64,000 nucleotides of DNA from Heterobilharzia americana (Eukaryota; Platyhelminthes; Trematoda; Strigeidida; Schistosomatidae): assembly GCA_944470555.2 (NCBI GenBank), contig OX104134.1:8287248-8351247 (forward strand), written 5' to 3'. Below are positions 1 to 13,800 of the stretch, piece after piece; the stretch's first letter is position 1, and each line of letters begins with the position of its first letter. The position numbers were made by a program, and so were the translations under genes. The notes beneath the pieces were generated by a model, which was not told where the DNA came from, did not search any database, and worked only from the letters and a program-made list of their open reading frames with translations.

Positions 1-3000
1 ATATAGGTTGAGGTGATGTAAAATGCAACTATCTTTTTGTAATTATTTCCTATAAACGCTGTTATGTAAACCGCAGTCTTCGCTTTACTTGCGTTTGCAA
101 TCCAATGTAGCTAGTTCTTCTTCTGATCTTCTAATTCATAAGTGAATTGGGTTTCGTCTAATATCGACTGTGTTCTTAATGCCACTCCTTTCCAACTCTC
201 AATTAATATTTGTGCTACAATCGGGGTAATAAAGATGTCTTTGCTGCTACTCCTGTTTGTTATCTTGGAAGTTGAAGACTGTGAAAGGTAGGCATCAGTA
301 TCATTTCTAGTTTTGAGGGAAAATATAGTTTTGGAAGGTAGATTTTTTGTTATAAATTCTCAGCCGCTTGGTAAGTAGCGGATTACTTTGAGAGTTGTAA
401 GCGTTGGTTGTCATTTTTCAAACAAGAGCGAAGTGTGGTGACCGCGCTTTGTGGCACGACTTCAGCGTCCACTTTGTTCGATGTCGAATGGTGGAAGCCA
501 TCTATTGCTACAACCTTCATTTATGAGAATTTATTCAACGGTCCTCTAGCTTAGACAAATGACATGGAATATTCAGCAGTACTTGCTTCATACGTGTTTG
601 AAATCACTGAACATATCACCTTGTTATTTATTCTGTTACTTCTTTTTATTCTCTTTGACTGCTGCATTGTATTTTTACGTGAATAACTGATACCTTATGT
701 TGGATAGATTTAAGAAAATCCTTAGAAAAGTGTAAGTAAGGGAAAGTGGTATATCATTTTGCAATGAGGCTACTAGATTACACGTGTCTACATAAGCATA
801 CTACATAAATTATATGGATATGTAAACCTATCGCTGGTTACATTAGAAATGTCACTTATAGTAGTCCTGTACAAACTGCAACAGGCTTAAGAAATAGCAG
901 GTAGAGGAACAAGTTTCATTTATGTTATGAGTTGACCACATCTTCACCTACTAACAGATGTATGAAACTATCATCCTCATCACTGACAAACAATCTTCTT
1001 TACACCAAAGTTAAGTTTATTTCACTCCGGATGTTCCTTAATAATATCGAAAGCTATGTATATAAATACCTCGAGTAAAATGAATGTGTGTAATCATATT
1101 TCCCCCACTGTTTCAGAACGACGACAGTGTTGTTCGGGAACATCTGATATCGATACTCCTCAGCACACTCACTATGTATGATACTCTTGAGAAAATCTCG
1201 AAAAAAATGTAATGGTAGCCTATGTGTGTTAAACGAAAAAGAATTTGAATATAAAGATGATATATTGCTATGCGATAACCTGTGCCTATACTCATCTCTG
1301 ACGATGGACGCTGCTCCTCACCACAAAGAATGGCTGGATTAGTCGGAGATGTCGTCAGTTTATAAAATAGCATATCAGAATGAAGGACATTTTTGTCAGT
1401 TGATGTCTAGTTATTACATTCAATCCAATAGCTTAACACTCTGCTGGATACAACATAAAATTTAAGATAGTGATCATAATACTATGACTTTTTGTGTTCT
1501 GCTGAAATGGTAACAGAAAGTCTTTCAATTGTAGTGCTACGTGTGTGACTTGTTTTTCCGTTTTCATCATCTCCATTACTCTTAACCTGTCTCCTCTATC
1601 TTCATATCTTGACAACGTTGTACTATTTTTTTGTGCTCTGCACTTTTTCTTGCTTATGTTTCCATTAGATTTATGTTTCTCAATTAGGAAAGTGAAGAGA
1701 AAAGAAAATTAAAGTTTTTGAATGGAATTAACTTTTTGCCAGTTGCTTTATTTCCGTGTTTACATAGGACATTGAATTTTTATACAGTAATTGACCACTG
1801 GAGAACAACCAATCTCCTGTTGTCTAATCCTGAATGCTGGTCGAATTCTATCGATCACTTTGCAATTTGGCCACCAAGCTTAGAAGACCCACAGTTATCA
1901 TTACAAGATGATTGGTAGGATTCAGCGAGCACTTAGGACTAGACACCTTATGAGATTAGTTTCTCTCCAGTGACTAATCAATGTATGTAATCCAGTCTTA
2001 AAGAAGGTCAGTCGGTGCCTGAATGACCCAGTGGTAACGTCGCTGACTGTAACTTTTGATGACACGGGTTCGAATCTCAAGGGGGACATCGGTTGCAGAT
2101 ATGCTTTGCATAAGACCTAGGTCCAATGCTTCCTGCCGATTGCCTTCAATCGACTGACATACAAAGTGTCAGGATTCAGTAATTAGTTCTGATAGATAAA
2201 AGTTTCTAAAAATAGTTTCCTGTCGTTTAATCTGACTGTTCACGATAACCCTTGTTTGAACAATTTCGATATTTTTGTGCAAGTTTCAATTCAGCTTAAA
2301 AAGATTATCTGAATGGTGAGTGATTGTACCTAAACCATTTGCATTGTACCTGTCTATCTCTGTGAAACAACCTTTCCGATATAGATGTAACTTCTATTGC
2401 ATGAATACCTCAACATTAACAACTTTTATTTTATCTCATCTGTAAACACTTACCTGTTTACTGGTCTCGTCGTTTTTTTACCGTACACTCAGGAGAACTA
2501 TGTCCTGTAATTCGTATAACCTAGATTAATTACCCTAACCATGGACTACATGGAAATTGAATACTTAACAAAATGCCTCTTACATATATGCATAAAATTC
2601 TATGTACATTTTATTCATGTGAAGCATTTTATTCTTCTTATATTATCTAGGTGCAAATTATTCTCATTAATTATTATCCTATTCTTCAGTCCTATAGAAT
2701 AAGATAAGAGAGTTAAAGACGCCTTTCTTCATAAACCTTTTTATTCTGTAATCATGATTCTTCTGTAGAAACAAAATTTGTAAATTAACTGACATTATCA
2801 TTTTTCTAGGCTGTTAGAGAATGTCTCTTCCTGACAGCCTTCGTAGGAAGTGTAGTACTAGTCAGGTTATAGTTGAACAGCATCATGCTAACCTGTATAC
2901 ATCATTGTTTATAAAGGTGTATTCAGACTAAATTTTAGACATCTTTATCTAAAGGCAATTTCGAAAGTAAAAAGTTTGGACAGAAGTAAAAAAAATTGAA

Positions 3001-3526
3001 CACTGATTTGTTCATCTCGTTTTGGAAATCATTTCGTAGAAGACACTACTAAGCTGAGTGCAAAATGATTCTCATTCATCACTGACTTCAATTATGTTTA
3101 TTTCATAAAATACCTTATCTGGTGGCTGTCAATTTCTGTATGGGTATAGTGAGACTGCCCCGTCTATCTCTCTCTTTTTCCCACTTCGACTTCTATGAAA
3201 ACTAGTAATGACGACGATGACAACAACAACAGAGCTCCTGTGTTTATGTTTATGCAAGGAAGGCAGGAAAGTGTTTCACTGTTGTGATTTAATTGTAAAT
3301 CTATATCATTGTATAGACAGCAGGAACACCTTTTCTACAGATCCCCAACCGTTCAAAACCTAGTTTCAAAGCATCCTGTCTAAGTTCTCCCATCATCTTT
3401 CATACTTCAGCAAATTCAGTTTGTACTAGTTAAATTTGTCATCAAATGTGTATAAACTTGAGTTACTATGACTTGAATGCTATCACTACTTATCTAATCA
3501 TTTTAAATAATAATTATCTTTCTTAG
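1..3526. other. Upstream teneurin intron/5' region, no exon recognised
   Basis: I searched for the Cys-rich EGF and adjoining exons expected upstream in a teneurin and saw none. Apart from one tRNA-headed repeat near 2.0-2.2 kb, nothing recognisable is present. Exon a requires a preceding exon ending in phase 2, which must lie outside the window or in a segment I could not recognise. Confidence 0.55.
2012..2215 (+). repeat. tRNA-headed SINE, degenerate
   Basis: A box-A-like TGACCCAGTGG (2025-2035) and a good box B (GGGTTCGAATCTC, 2067-2079) are spaced as in a tRNA. The downstream body (CCTAGGTCC...CCTGCCGATTG) resembles the body of the repeat at 47.2-47.4 kb, so both belong to one subfamily. 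No intact ribozyme core is left here. Confidence 0.6.
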
Positions 3527-3645
3527 ACGTATCTCTGTTGTCCGTGGTGTGGTACGCCAATGGGATGGAACTGTATTTGGGGCTGCCGGGTATCCGACCG
3601 GGCGAATATGCAAAATGGATATACCCTGACTGATAAGAATGGAAG
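3527..3645 (+). CDS. ten-m: Teneurin exon a (transthyretin/carboxypeptidase-regulatory-like strand)
   Basis: The acceptor is cttag at 3522-3526 and the donor ggtgag at 3646. The first frame reads RISVVRGVVRQWDGTVFGAA, like the teneurin VIRG..V...DG.....G strand. From about 3590 the homologous reading continues in another frame as SDRANMQNGYTLTDKNGR, matching the teneurin GYT.SR.DG.FDL turn. Staying in the first frame meets a stop about 35 bases later, so one base appears to be missing in or near the GGG at 3588-3590. It joins the next exon in phase 2. Confidence 0.8.
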
Positions 3646-4817
3646 GTGAGTGATATATATATACGTTACGTCAGTCTAGTTCTCATTGTCGACCTAGTTC
3701 GATATTCAGATTTGTGGTTTGACCTCTAAGCTGAGTGAGTAAACATTACAGCGTATCACTTTGAATGTTAAATGACTGAAAAATAGTTGGGAGTTTGAAC
3801 AATTATATTATTTTTAATCACTGCTCTTTATGGTGTGTTTAAATCGCTGACTAATTTCATTGAGTCACTCTGCTGGGGAATACTAAAATACAGGAGTTGT
3901 ATGTCTGAAGTATTTATATCGCTTGTGTCCAACCTCTTACTATGTATACGCATATCTGATGATTGATATGATGGTGGAGATATAACTTATCACCTCACGG
4001 ATTTCATGAACAACCCACCGGTTGTGACTTTTACAAATCACTTCTTGGAAATGTATTGTACATTATATGTTGGCTAGGACTATATGTATGAGTGATCAAA
4101 ATGAAAGAGTAATAAAACCTTCAGAAAAATCACAAAATTTTATGAGCTTTACGGATTTAGCAATCCAAAAATATTAATTACACACTCAAATTGAACTATG
4201 TTTAGTGAACCACGCGGATTCATGGTGTTTTTCTCGAAGGTACGGTCGATGATTCAACAGGTTTCCTCAACTGTGACCAAGACAACAGCCAAGAATAATA
4301 TGCTTCTCTCGTTCGAGACTTTGATCACGTGTATAGCCAATGCATGCCGTCAATTTGAATCGATTATTTCCTGTGTTGTATTCATTTAAACAGAAAGATT
4401 GGAAGTTTTAGACATTGATGTCATGTATGACCTAGCTAAAAATCAATTTCACATTCCCCTAGGATTATCTGTAAATTTCCATTGTTATGCATTCATAAAT
4501 TTTCAGTTCTTCCCTCTCCAATAACTTAGAAACATACTTAAATATTGTTAAACCTACTTGAAAGCTTTGATAGAATAACTGTAAAACCTATGAATTTCTT
4601 TCTAAAATGGCGAAATCATTTATCACATTATATGTGTCTATTCACTGACTGGATGCTATCTTCTTAGGCGTAATGTGAATTCAGTGAAAAATGTCTGATT
4701 TTTCACAGCAGATAGAAAAATTAAATAACTCAATCTATTTCTATCTTTCCTTCTTGGAAAAACCCAGTTAACCTGATTTATGCGTCTAAAAAAGTATGAT
4801 TTCTCATCCCTAATATC

Positions 4818-4884
<67 letters not shown>

Positions 4885-7800
4885 GTGGCTTACTTGTTCC
4901 ATTTTCTATGATAATATCGACTATATTATTATAGTAGTATAGGAGGGTGATTTAATTCTTTGGATAGATTTATTCTTCACTATGGCTCTCTTACTCTTCC
5001 CCATCTCCCTTCTTCCGTCTTCTAATTCCTCCGTCTTCAAAATTTCCCGTAATAGATGGTATGTATAGATCCAGCTTCCTGTTCTGTTTGTATGATCCAA
5101 CTCATTCGCTTGTATGAACGCGTATTTCCTTGTGTCTATTTCTCTCTTTCAAATTGGTCCTTTTTTAAGAATTTTCTTTTTTTTTTCACCTATTTCCTAC
5201 AGATTTGACTTACCAGTTGACGGGGGACAATTGTTCAGCTAGAATTTCTACGTTATCCAACTGATCAGTTTTCAGCTACACACAATCTCTATGTACCTGT
5301 TAATCAAATAGTCTATATGGGTGACTTTTATATGTATGATTCTAAACAACTGACAACTCACCAATTTTCAAGCTATAGTGTTAGCAATAGTCTTGTCTCA
5401 TTGTCTAATTCATTTCTTAGTAGTGGTGGCGATACTGGAGGGACTCTCGGTCCGTCACCAATACACAGTGATCTATGGATTATGAAGAGTATTATGCCGA
5501 AATTATCCGATAAAAATATGATTTCAGAGAAATTATGTGCAAGTGGACATATACATGACATAGTTACTCTTGGTGGACCTTATGTACAAATCAACTCGTT
5601 GATGGATATTTCAAGTGTTTGTTTAGATAAACAAGGTGTTGTTTGTGTCAGAAATGGAGTACTGGTGTATAGCATCCCAATAAAGGTAAGTTCCGCCTGA
5701 TTTCTTACAGTTTGGGAAACTCCTTGGAGCATAAAGAGCAAAAACGCATGGAGAAGTAATTGAATGCCCTTCATATCCTGAGGCAGTCAGAGATTTTCTA
5801 TTTTGTGCACTGTTATTCAATAACTCTGTTGTAACTAAACCTAATTTCGCGCTTGAATTCTGTTTTGTGCTTCTGATGGGTTCTATGCTTTAGTTCACTT
5901 TGTATCCTGACTTTTTTTGATGGTGACACATATTTCACTAAAGAGAACTCGAATCGCTGTTTTTAAGAACAATGTAATGTATTACTTTTTATGAATATAC
6001 CTGTAATTCTCTGTTGTTTACTGGACCCAATTTTCGAGCTCTATTGGCACATTGGTTCCTACGAGGATGCCTCGATATTGCCTGAATGTTAATTATGGTA
6101 ATCTACTTGGTTGTGGCTACTAGAAGAATCCAGTACGCGCGTTTCGTTCTATTTGGGACTTGTCTGCACCCCAGTGAATGATGTTGGTCCCACTGAAACT
6201 CGAACCTCGTACCCATCGAATAATTTGATCCAGTAAAACAAAGGAGATGACTATCGTGCCTCCATGGCTTAGTGGATAACGCCTTGGCGTTTGAAGCAAT
6301 GGCTATGAGATTCAAGTCTCCGTGCAAATAACACTCACTAGGATGCAGACACATCCAACTGATGGGTCCCGGACTGGACGAAACGTCCATCCTGGGTTTT
6401 TCTGTTAGCCCCAACCAAGTAAACCATCATAACTTAATGTATCGCTTGTAATCTAACTTAGACACCTTGATCTCAATGTAGCCTTCCTAATATGATTTAC
6501 GAACCTTTAACCACAAAAAACATCATATTAAGCCTAGAAATACATTTTAAGACGCATTGGTGACAGATTCTGGAAACGAAAGTTTAAATGAAGTCAATCA
6601 ATAATTACAACAACTGAATGGTACTGAGTGTTTTCGCTGGTCAGACCGTCGTTTAACCAGATTTGTTTGCCTGATCTATCTACTTAATAAATATTCAATA
6701 GCATGTTTAATTTCATTAAATTATCTCACGTCACACAGGATACACAACTGCGTCTGATATATCGTTCTGATCGAACTTCTGGTTACAAACCTGGCATATT
6801 AGTTCATTTACTTGCGTCAAATCGCGCTCCTCCGTTGAACCTGAGAGAAATTCATCTTGTGATCGATATAGCTGGCCAACGTCATGTGAAAATTCTAGAA
6901 CCAGAACCTGGTTTATCAAGTACTTTCTACTGGAATAAAACAGACGGTTACAATCGATCTGTTTATGGTTTGATTGATACTAAAGGTGGGTGGATATCTG
7001 AGATTATTCACATAAACTGATGTTTAACCTAAGTCCATCTTATGAAATGGAAGCAGCGAAGGAGGTTGAACATGCGCTTTGCATGATTTATTTGAGTGTG
7101 TATATTTATGTTCATTTTTTTTGCATTAACTCTTTATGTTAGTGGTAAAATTATAGATAGCCAAATTTTTATATCTTACTGAAAACTCGTTTGACTGTAA
7201 AAATTTTGATGGTGTTTGAAGTTAACAGTTTTTCGTGAATGCTTTAATTACCATCACAGTTTTCAGTTCAAATCTCCTTTCATACATCTTCATCGTAGCT
7301 TCAAATTGAACCACAGAAATAGTTGTCATTACCTCATCCTATCATCAGCTGGTACATTTTGTGTGCTGATATACTTTTGTGAAGATATTTGCCGTCAGAA
7401 TCCACTCCACCTATTGCTCAATTCATTGGAATGAGAAAAGCGATATTACGGAGTTAGGTATATTGTGAGATGCATTATTTATAATATTTCCCGTTATTAG
7501 TATATCCACAGGTGACCTTAACAATTTGAGAGCATTCTAAATGACTTTCTCAAATGTACCCAATCAAACAATCATGCATGTAATCAAGTGACTTTCTGGT
7601 ATTCTTTGGATTATCTGATTGGTTCTAAATGATTTCAGCTTTTGGTGGCTTTCTCAAGAAGCCTATGGAGTGGGTATTTTGCATCCTAACGATTCCATAA
7701 ACTAAGTGTCCTGTGTTGATAAGGCCGATTATGCTCAAGAAATAAGTAAATGCCGCGATAAATTTTGTCACTAAAGTCATCATTATTACTGTTAATGTTA

Positions 7801-10800
7801 CTGCTAAACAATATCAACTGAAGTATAAATTTTCTTTAGGAAGTTCCTCAATGAATACATTGTTCATCAAATATCATTGACGGTATCACTATGGCAATAA
7901 ATCTACTCAATAGTAAAAGTTACGAATTGGTCAATTTTGACCAATGAAATCCCCACTACAACAATGACTATGATTACCTCCATTTTCAAAACTGCTTCAT
8001 TTATTCACTGACTAACTAACATTTCTCATTTGCATGTGTACACCCGAAGTTTAACCATAACAAAATGAAACCGCTTGTAATTTAATAATGACTGTCTAAA
8101 AATGACAAAATGGATCTTGTAACAGAATTACAAGATTTCATTTTTACTGATATCCTTGGAGCTTATACAAAAGAAACAAGAGACGTAGGAAATGAAACAG
8201 TGTATGTATTTGAACTGAAAAAGGAAATAAATTCCTCTCAAGCGAATTAATCATCAGAAATCTTTTAACAATAGTGATAATTTCTTGCTACTGGCGCCTT
8301 AGAATAAAGGAAAATGTTCAACTACCATCATTTAGTAAGTACGATGAATTCTGTTCAAATTAAAGCTGAGAGATAGGCAGGCAGATAGACATTCCAACTA
8401 GGGCGCATTCAGAAAACTTGATTTATAAAATTTCTTGATATATTATAAAATGTCGATTTATCAAGAGAAAAATCTGAGAATATTACTACCACATCTCCCC
8501 TCACCACCGGTCAATCTGTGTGTTCTCTATTGAAGATGGCTGTAAGAAGTTTCTAGGAACTTATAGTTTTAAGTTTTTAATTTGTTGACCATTAGACGTA
8601 GGATATGTCTTCAACACTGGCGAAGTTTGTGCTCAGTGAGAGACATGAACCTGTCCTAACCGTCGCTGCAATGGAAGACGCCACTATGAAGTTTCTTATA
8701 GTGTTCGCATATACTTCAGTTAATTTAACTAATAATCTCTACCACTATCCTTAAATACATTTGATACTAGCATATTATGGCCTTATGTGATTCCCAGTTT
8801 CATGTTGCTCCTGGCCTTGGCAACTTCTGCTGGGGCTGACTAAACTTCTGTTTACTAAGGATAATCAATCCTACTGGAATTTAATCACAGGTTGATGGCA
8901 GTTTCACTGGTCCTGAGTTATATGACTGTGTTTTATGTAGTTCAGGTTGTTCCCTGTTTCCCCGTCTAAGGTATGCTACCCTTCATAATACAGATGACTT
9001 TGTTATCATTGTCGCTATTCAGTGGCCTTGATTACCCTCTCTAATTCACTGAAATGGTTACAACTCTTCTAATGGGTATGAAGAATAAAAACCGAAACTG
9101 ACAGTTAGGTGAAAAAAATGCTCTATTCTATGAACCGTTAGAAATCAGTGTAGATTTGATAACCACTTATTGATTGATCTATAACTTTCTTTCTCTTCTT
9201 CTTACCCTTCTAGTATCTGTTGGTTATGTGTATACAAACTGTCCACGGATATTTTGGGAATATCGAATTGCTCATTTACCTGGTAATGAACTCATTAGTT
9301 CAGATTTGGCTAACTGGAATTTAAATATTTTGCATACATACGCAGTCAACCATGGTATTGTCTATCGGTAAGTGGTGTACATATGCATATAGAATCACTT
9401 ACTTACTTAATGGGCTTTTCCTCTCCCTTTGAAAAGTTTATTCACCCTTTTTGTTGCTAATTTTTGTTGAAATTGTCACAATTTAGGATTAAGCAACCTC
9501 CTACATCTAGTAATATTATAAGCGCTTATGACACTACTGTCTGGTATTTTTAGAATAAACCCTAGGTAAATGGAGTAAATTTTATGCCACATACACACAC
9601 CAAGGATAAGTAACGGAATGTGAAGACTATCCAAGGAAAACTTTATTGTATAACCGGTTTTTTCAGTCACATACTGTTTGTATATCAGCTTGACTATCTG
9701 AGATAGCTGTAGTTTGATAGACTTATATTTTTATTAGTAATGAATGATATGGAAATCTAAACAGCGGGAAAATTTGAACCAGTGACCTCCAGCGCACTGC
9801 AGACCGAGCTACGAAACCCGACTGCTGACCAGATCTTAATTACACTTTAATCACCAAAGGTTTTCCTCGACTGCTATGCGAATCTATGATACACAAGATT
9901 TTATTACCATTAGGTTATTGAAACTCTATTGAATTTCACTTGACTGTACTTTTTTTAATACGAAAACTTTTTATTTCTTAAAGCGGTGATGGTTCCCACC
10001 TCTACCTGAAACAAACAGACTGGCATATTAATCCAATTATTGGATTATCTGAACAACGTCGGTTACCGAATGATTGTACTCAGTGTTCAAATGATGATAA
10101 ACCAGCCCGACAATCGCCTCTACGTAATCCATACTGTTTACTGACCGATTCTCTCGGTAATCTCCTTATCGGAGATGGAGGGTTTTTACGTTGGTTAAAT
10201 TCAACTAAATCAAATGATGAGTTGAGGTAAGTCATCTAGTGTAGACTCTTTTTATTGTTGTTTGATCGAACACTAGGTGGTTTTCCGTAAATAACAGGAA
10301 ACTAAAATAAAATCTCCTACGTGTTATGGTAACTTCCATCAGTAGAGTTCACTTGGAACCTTAGCCTTCTTTTGAATTCTTTTAGTGATGTTACCCTATA
10401 TATATTGGGATCGTTATCTAGATGCATTGTTGACCGAAAAAATCTTACTTTTACTGCTCATAACAGTGTTATTAGTATGGAATGTATCCTGACCAGCAAT
10501 GGACTGGATGGTTCGGAAAAATTTGGGCCCCAAGTCGTTATGACTCATCATATAAGGTGTATTTTATTTGTTTTATCCCGGAGTAGTATATTAGAACAAA
10601 TAATAATACAAAATATTTGTTTATTTTGTTATTTTTTATAATATCCTACGTCGGGATAACACAAGTAAAAACACCTTATACGATGAGTGTTGTGAGTAAT
10701 TATTAAACAGATTTCAAACTTAGTTCCAATCTTGATAATGTTTGATCACTTTTACTAACAATATTTATAATTGAGTTTTGCTCAAACATTGATTTATCAT

Positions 10801-13800
10801 AAAAATTGCTTTGATTGTCATCAAAACTGGTTCCGAATATCGTAAGTGTCAACCCACATGTACATGTATATATGTCAGTTAGTTAGCATCAACGTAGGAC
10901 ATGGTATTACTTTGTAACAGTCCAAGTTGCCACACTACATATTAGAGCATCAAAGTAGATGGTACCAAGTTGAAAGAGATAAATAACAAAGAGAGTGATC
11001 GGAAATGGTAGAACGTCGTGAGAACAGAAGATGCGGTAGAAGGGCAAAGCAACAACAAAATTCGGTATGACTCAATATAAAGATACTGCATGAGTGTGTA
11101 CACACCTCACTGCTCAAACTGACAGTCAGAGACTTCATTGGCTGATGTCGAATTTAGTCTAGTCACCTCCAACCAAACCAAACTTACTTCAGCGAACATT
11201 GCATGACGGGGCAGACGGTGACTAAGCATGCGTGTCACAAGACTTTTGAAACGTTGAATAGAATATAAATAAATAATAAGTTAACAGAATCAATTCTATT
11301 ATTACCTAACTGTCTGAGCCTAAACTTGCCTTTAAGCCAGAAGGGTCTTCTCACTTTCATGGTTCTTGGGATCATTTGATTCATAAAGTATGCTATATCG
11401 ATACAGATATGATCAAGAAGGCAGCTTTTCACTAATATTTACTGTTGATGCATGTCAACTAACAAATAAACGTTGGGTTTCCGTTTTTCATATCCGAATA
11501 ATGAAGATCTTCCGTATCATTACCATTTTGGTCACTTTTACAAGGAGTTTAAAGGTTGTGGCAGTTTCTCATGACCACGTCCTATACTAATTGAAGTTTC
11601 TAATAGATCTATCCTTCTTCTCTTCCATTCCCCAAGGTTTTCATTTCTATCATCCTCATCTTCATCGTTCGGGATGCCACCACCGAGATCAGACTCACTG
11701 AATAGTCATATTCAAGAACAATTGAAACGTAGTGATCGTAGACTATGGGAACTGTTTGGTGATTACAAACTTGACTTTCTTCAGTCCAATTTCGATGAAG
11801 ACCAACTGACAGGCTATTTCATTACTGCACATTCAAATTATGCTTATCGTACAAATGATTATGCTATGCTTACAACCTTGCTAGGCAATAATGGGAATAT
11901 TGGTGGATTGGATTTCTCGAATGGATTATTTCTATCGGATACAGGTAGTAAAAGTATTTGGTGGTTGAAAACCACACCGAAATTGTCAGCACATATACTT
12001 ATTGGTGAGACATGTCCCTTGTCGAACTCTAAATCGGACACTGATTCTGAGTCAACTTCATCATCATCAACATTTAGTAACCAAGAATTTTGCGTGAAAC
12101 AGAATTTAAAATCTCCTCGAGGAATTGCCGCTACACAAATGGTATGTTTCAACATGTATTCTGTTCGTTTTACTGACTCATTTTTTGTTTGCGTAATTGT
12201 TTCGGAGCACTTTGAAGTAGTGTTTTAAAAGCTGTTCAAGCATTGCAGTTAATTTTAAGCAAAATGAGTTTCGTTACAGTACTACCTGGCTAGAACCAGT
12301 TTTTCGAAGAAATATGTCTCTGTTGTTAGTTGAAGGTCTACAGTAATCAACTAGGAGCTTTGAACCTAAGTTTCCTACCTTTATTTCATTCAGTCAGCTG
12401 ATGGGTATTTTAGGGGTTTTACAAAAATACATACTTTACGATTATCACTCAGAGGCGGCAGTCCATAATTCCCTATATAAGCATATTTTACACACCTAAT
12501 TTTATGCTCACTACATACTTACGGTAGATGCGTTTTACTATATCTGTCTTATGAAATCACTAGTTTTACTGAGTATAGCATTGCTAGATTTCCTGATGAA
12601 ATCTGAATGTGTTCTTGTGTGAAATGTTTATATTTTTCTGTCGAAAAATTTCGACTAACCCTAACAGAATATGAAAATACAACCTAGTTCGAATACACGA
12701 ACCCCAAGTTTGAGTTGTTTAATGTTGTCTGGTTAACTAGTCGCCTGGTTAACTAGTTTACTAGTTACTAGCCGGTCCTAAGCCCGGGTAAAGAGGGAAG
12801 GTTGGGCATAGGGCTAGCAACCCTACCCCGTAAAACAAATCTAACCGCTAAAGAAACTTCAAAGCACAAACAAAATATAAAAAATGAAAACAAACTTATT
12901 CCCCGCTGGAATCGGAGAGGCGAAATGACGCCAGTTGGTGAAAGCCTTCGGGAAGCCAATTCGCCGATGTGTCTTCTCTCCCTAGATGAAAGCGAAAGTA
13001 AACGTGGGGACATGGAATGTCCGTACGATGTTTGAACCCAGTAAGGCAGCCCAGATTGCAAAGGAGATGAGAAGGTATCACATCGAAGTGCTTGGGATTT
13101 GCGAAAGCAGATGGAATGGGAGTGGACTCTCCAAACTGTCAACTGGAGAATCAATAATCTACCCTGATATTGTCACCCAGACGACAACCACGAGCACAGC
13201 ACACTGAGTGAGTGGCTATCATGATGTCCTCAAGAGCATCGAAGGCTCTCATGCAGTGGGAACCAATCTCCTCATGCAGGATCATGACAGCAAGATTCAA
13301 CTCAAAAGGAAGAAAGGTCACAATCATACAGTGTTATGCACCTACAAATAATGCAGAGCAAGAGAAAAAGGAGGAATTCTACAGACAACTTCAATCAACA
13401 CTGGACAAGACGTCAGTTGGCGATATCAAAATTCTAATGGTGCGACATGAATGCCAAACTGGGAGGGGACAACACGGGAAGAGAACTCATAATGGGTAGA
13501 GAGCGCTCGGTGAGGTGATGAACGAGAATGGAGAATTGTTTGCAGAATTCTGCGCATTCAACGATTTGGTGATTGCAGTGAGGCAGTGTGTTCAGGCACA
13601 AGGATATCCACAAAGCGACATAGATTTCACCAGATGGACACACAAAATCAAATCGACTTTATCTCAATCTCAAGAAAATGGAGACGCAGTCTACTTGACA
13701 CAAGGTCAAGAAGAGGAGCAGATGTAGGCTCAGACCACTCACTTCTAGTGCAAGGAACCCTTCCAAATCAAGTTGAAAGCCTTCAAGGAAGCTGGTGATA

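Larger units (their letters stand above)
5686..6738. other. Intron b-c, holds an inverted hammerhead-SINE pair
   Basis: The central 400 bases are a minus-strand and a plus-strand Sm-alpha-like repeat facing away from each other. The remaining sequence is unremarkable intron. Confidence 0.7.

Noticed and set aside
1718..1918. 66-codon open frame on + in the upstream region
   Set aside because: No Cys pattern or motif of a teneurin EGF or neighbouring exon and no convincing splice sites.
4198..4389. 63-codon open frame on + in intron a-b
   Set aside because: No family resemblance; splicing a-b is in phase without it.
5686..6738. CRISPR-like array from repeated blocks
   Set aside because: The repeated blocks are inverted, diverged SINE copies with no regular spacers; the genome is eukaryotic.
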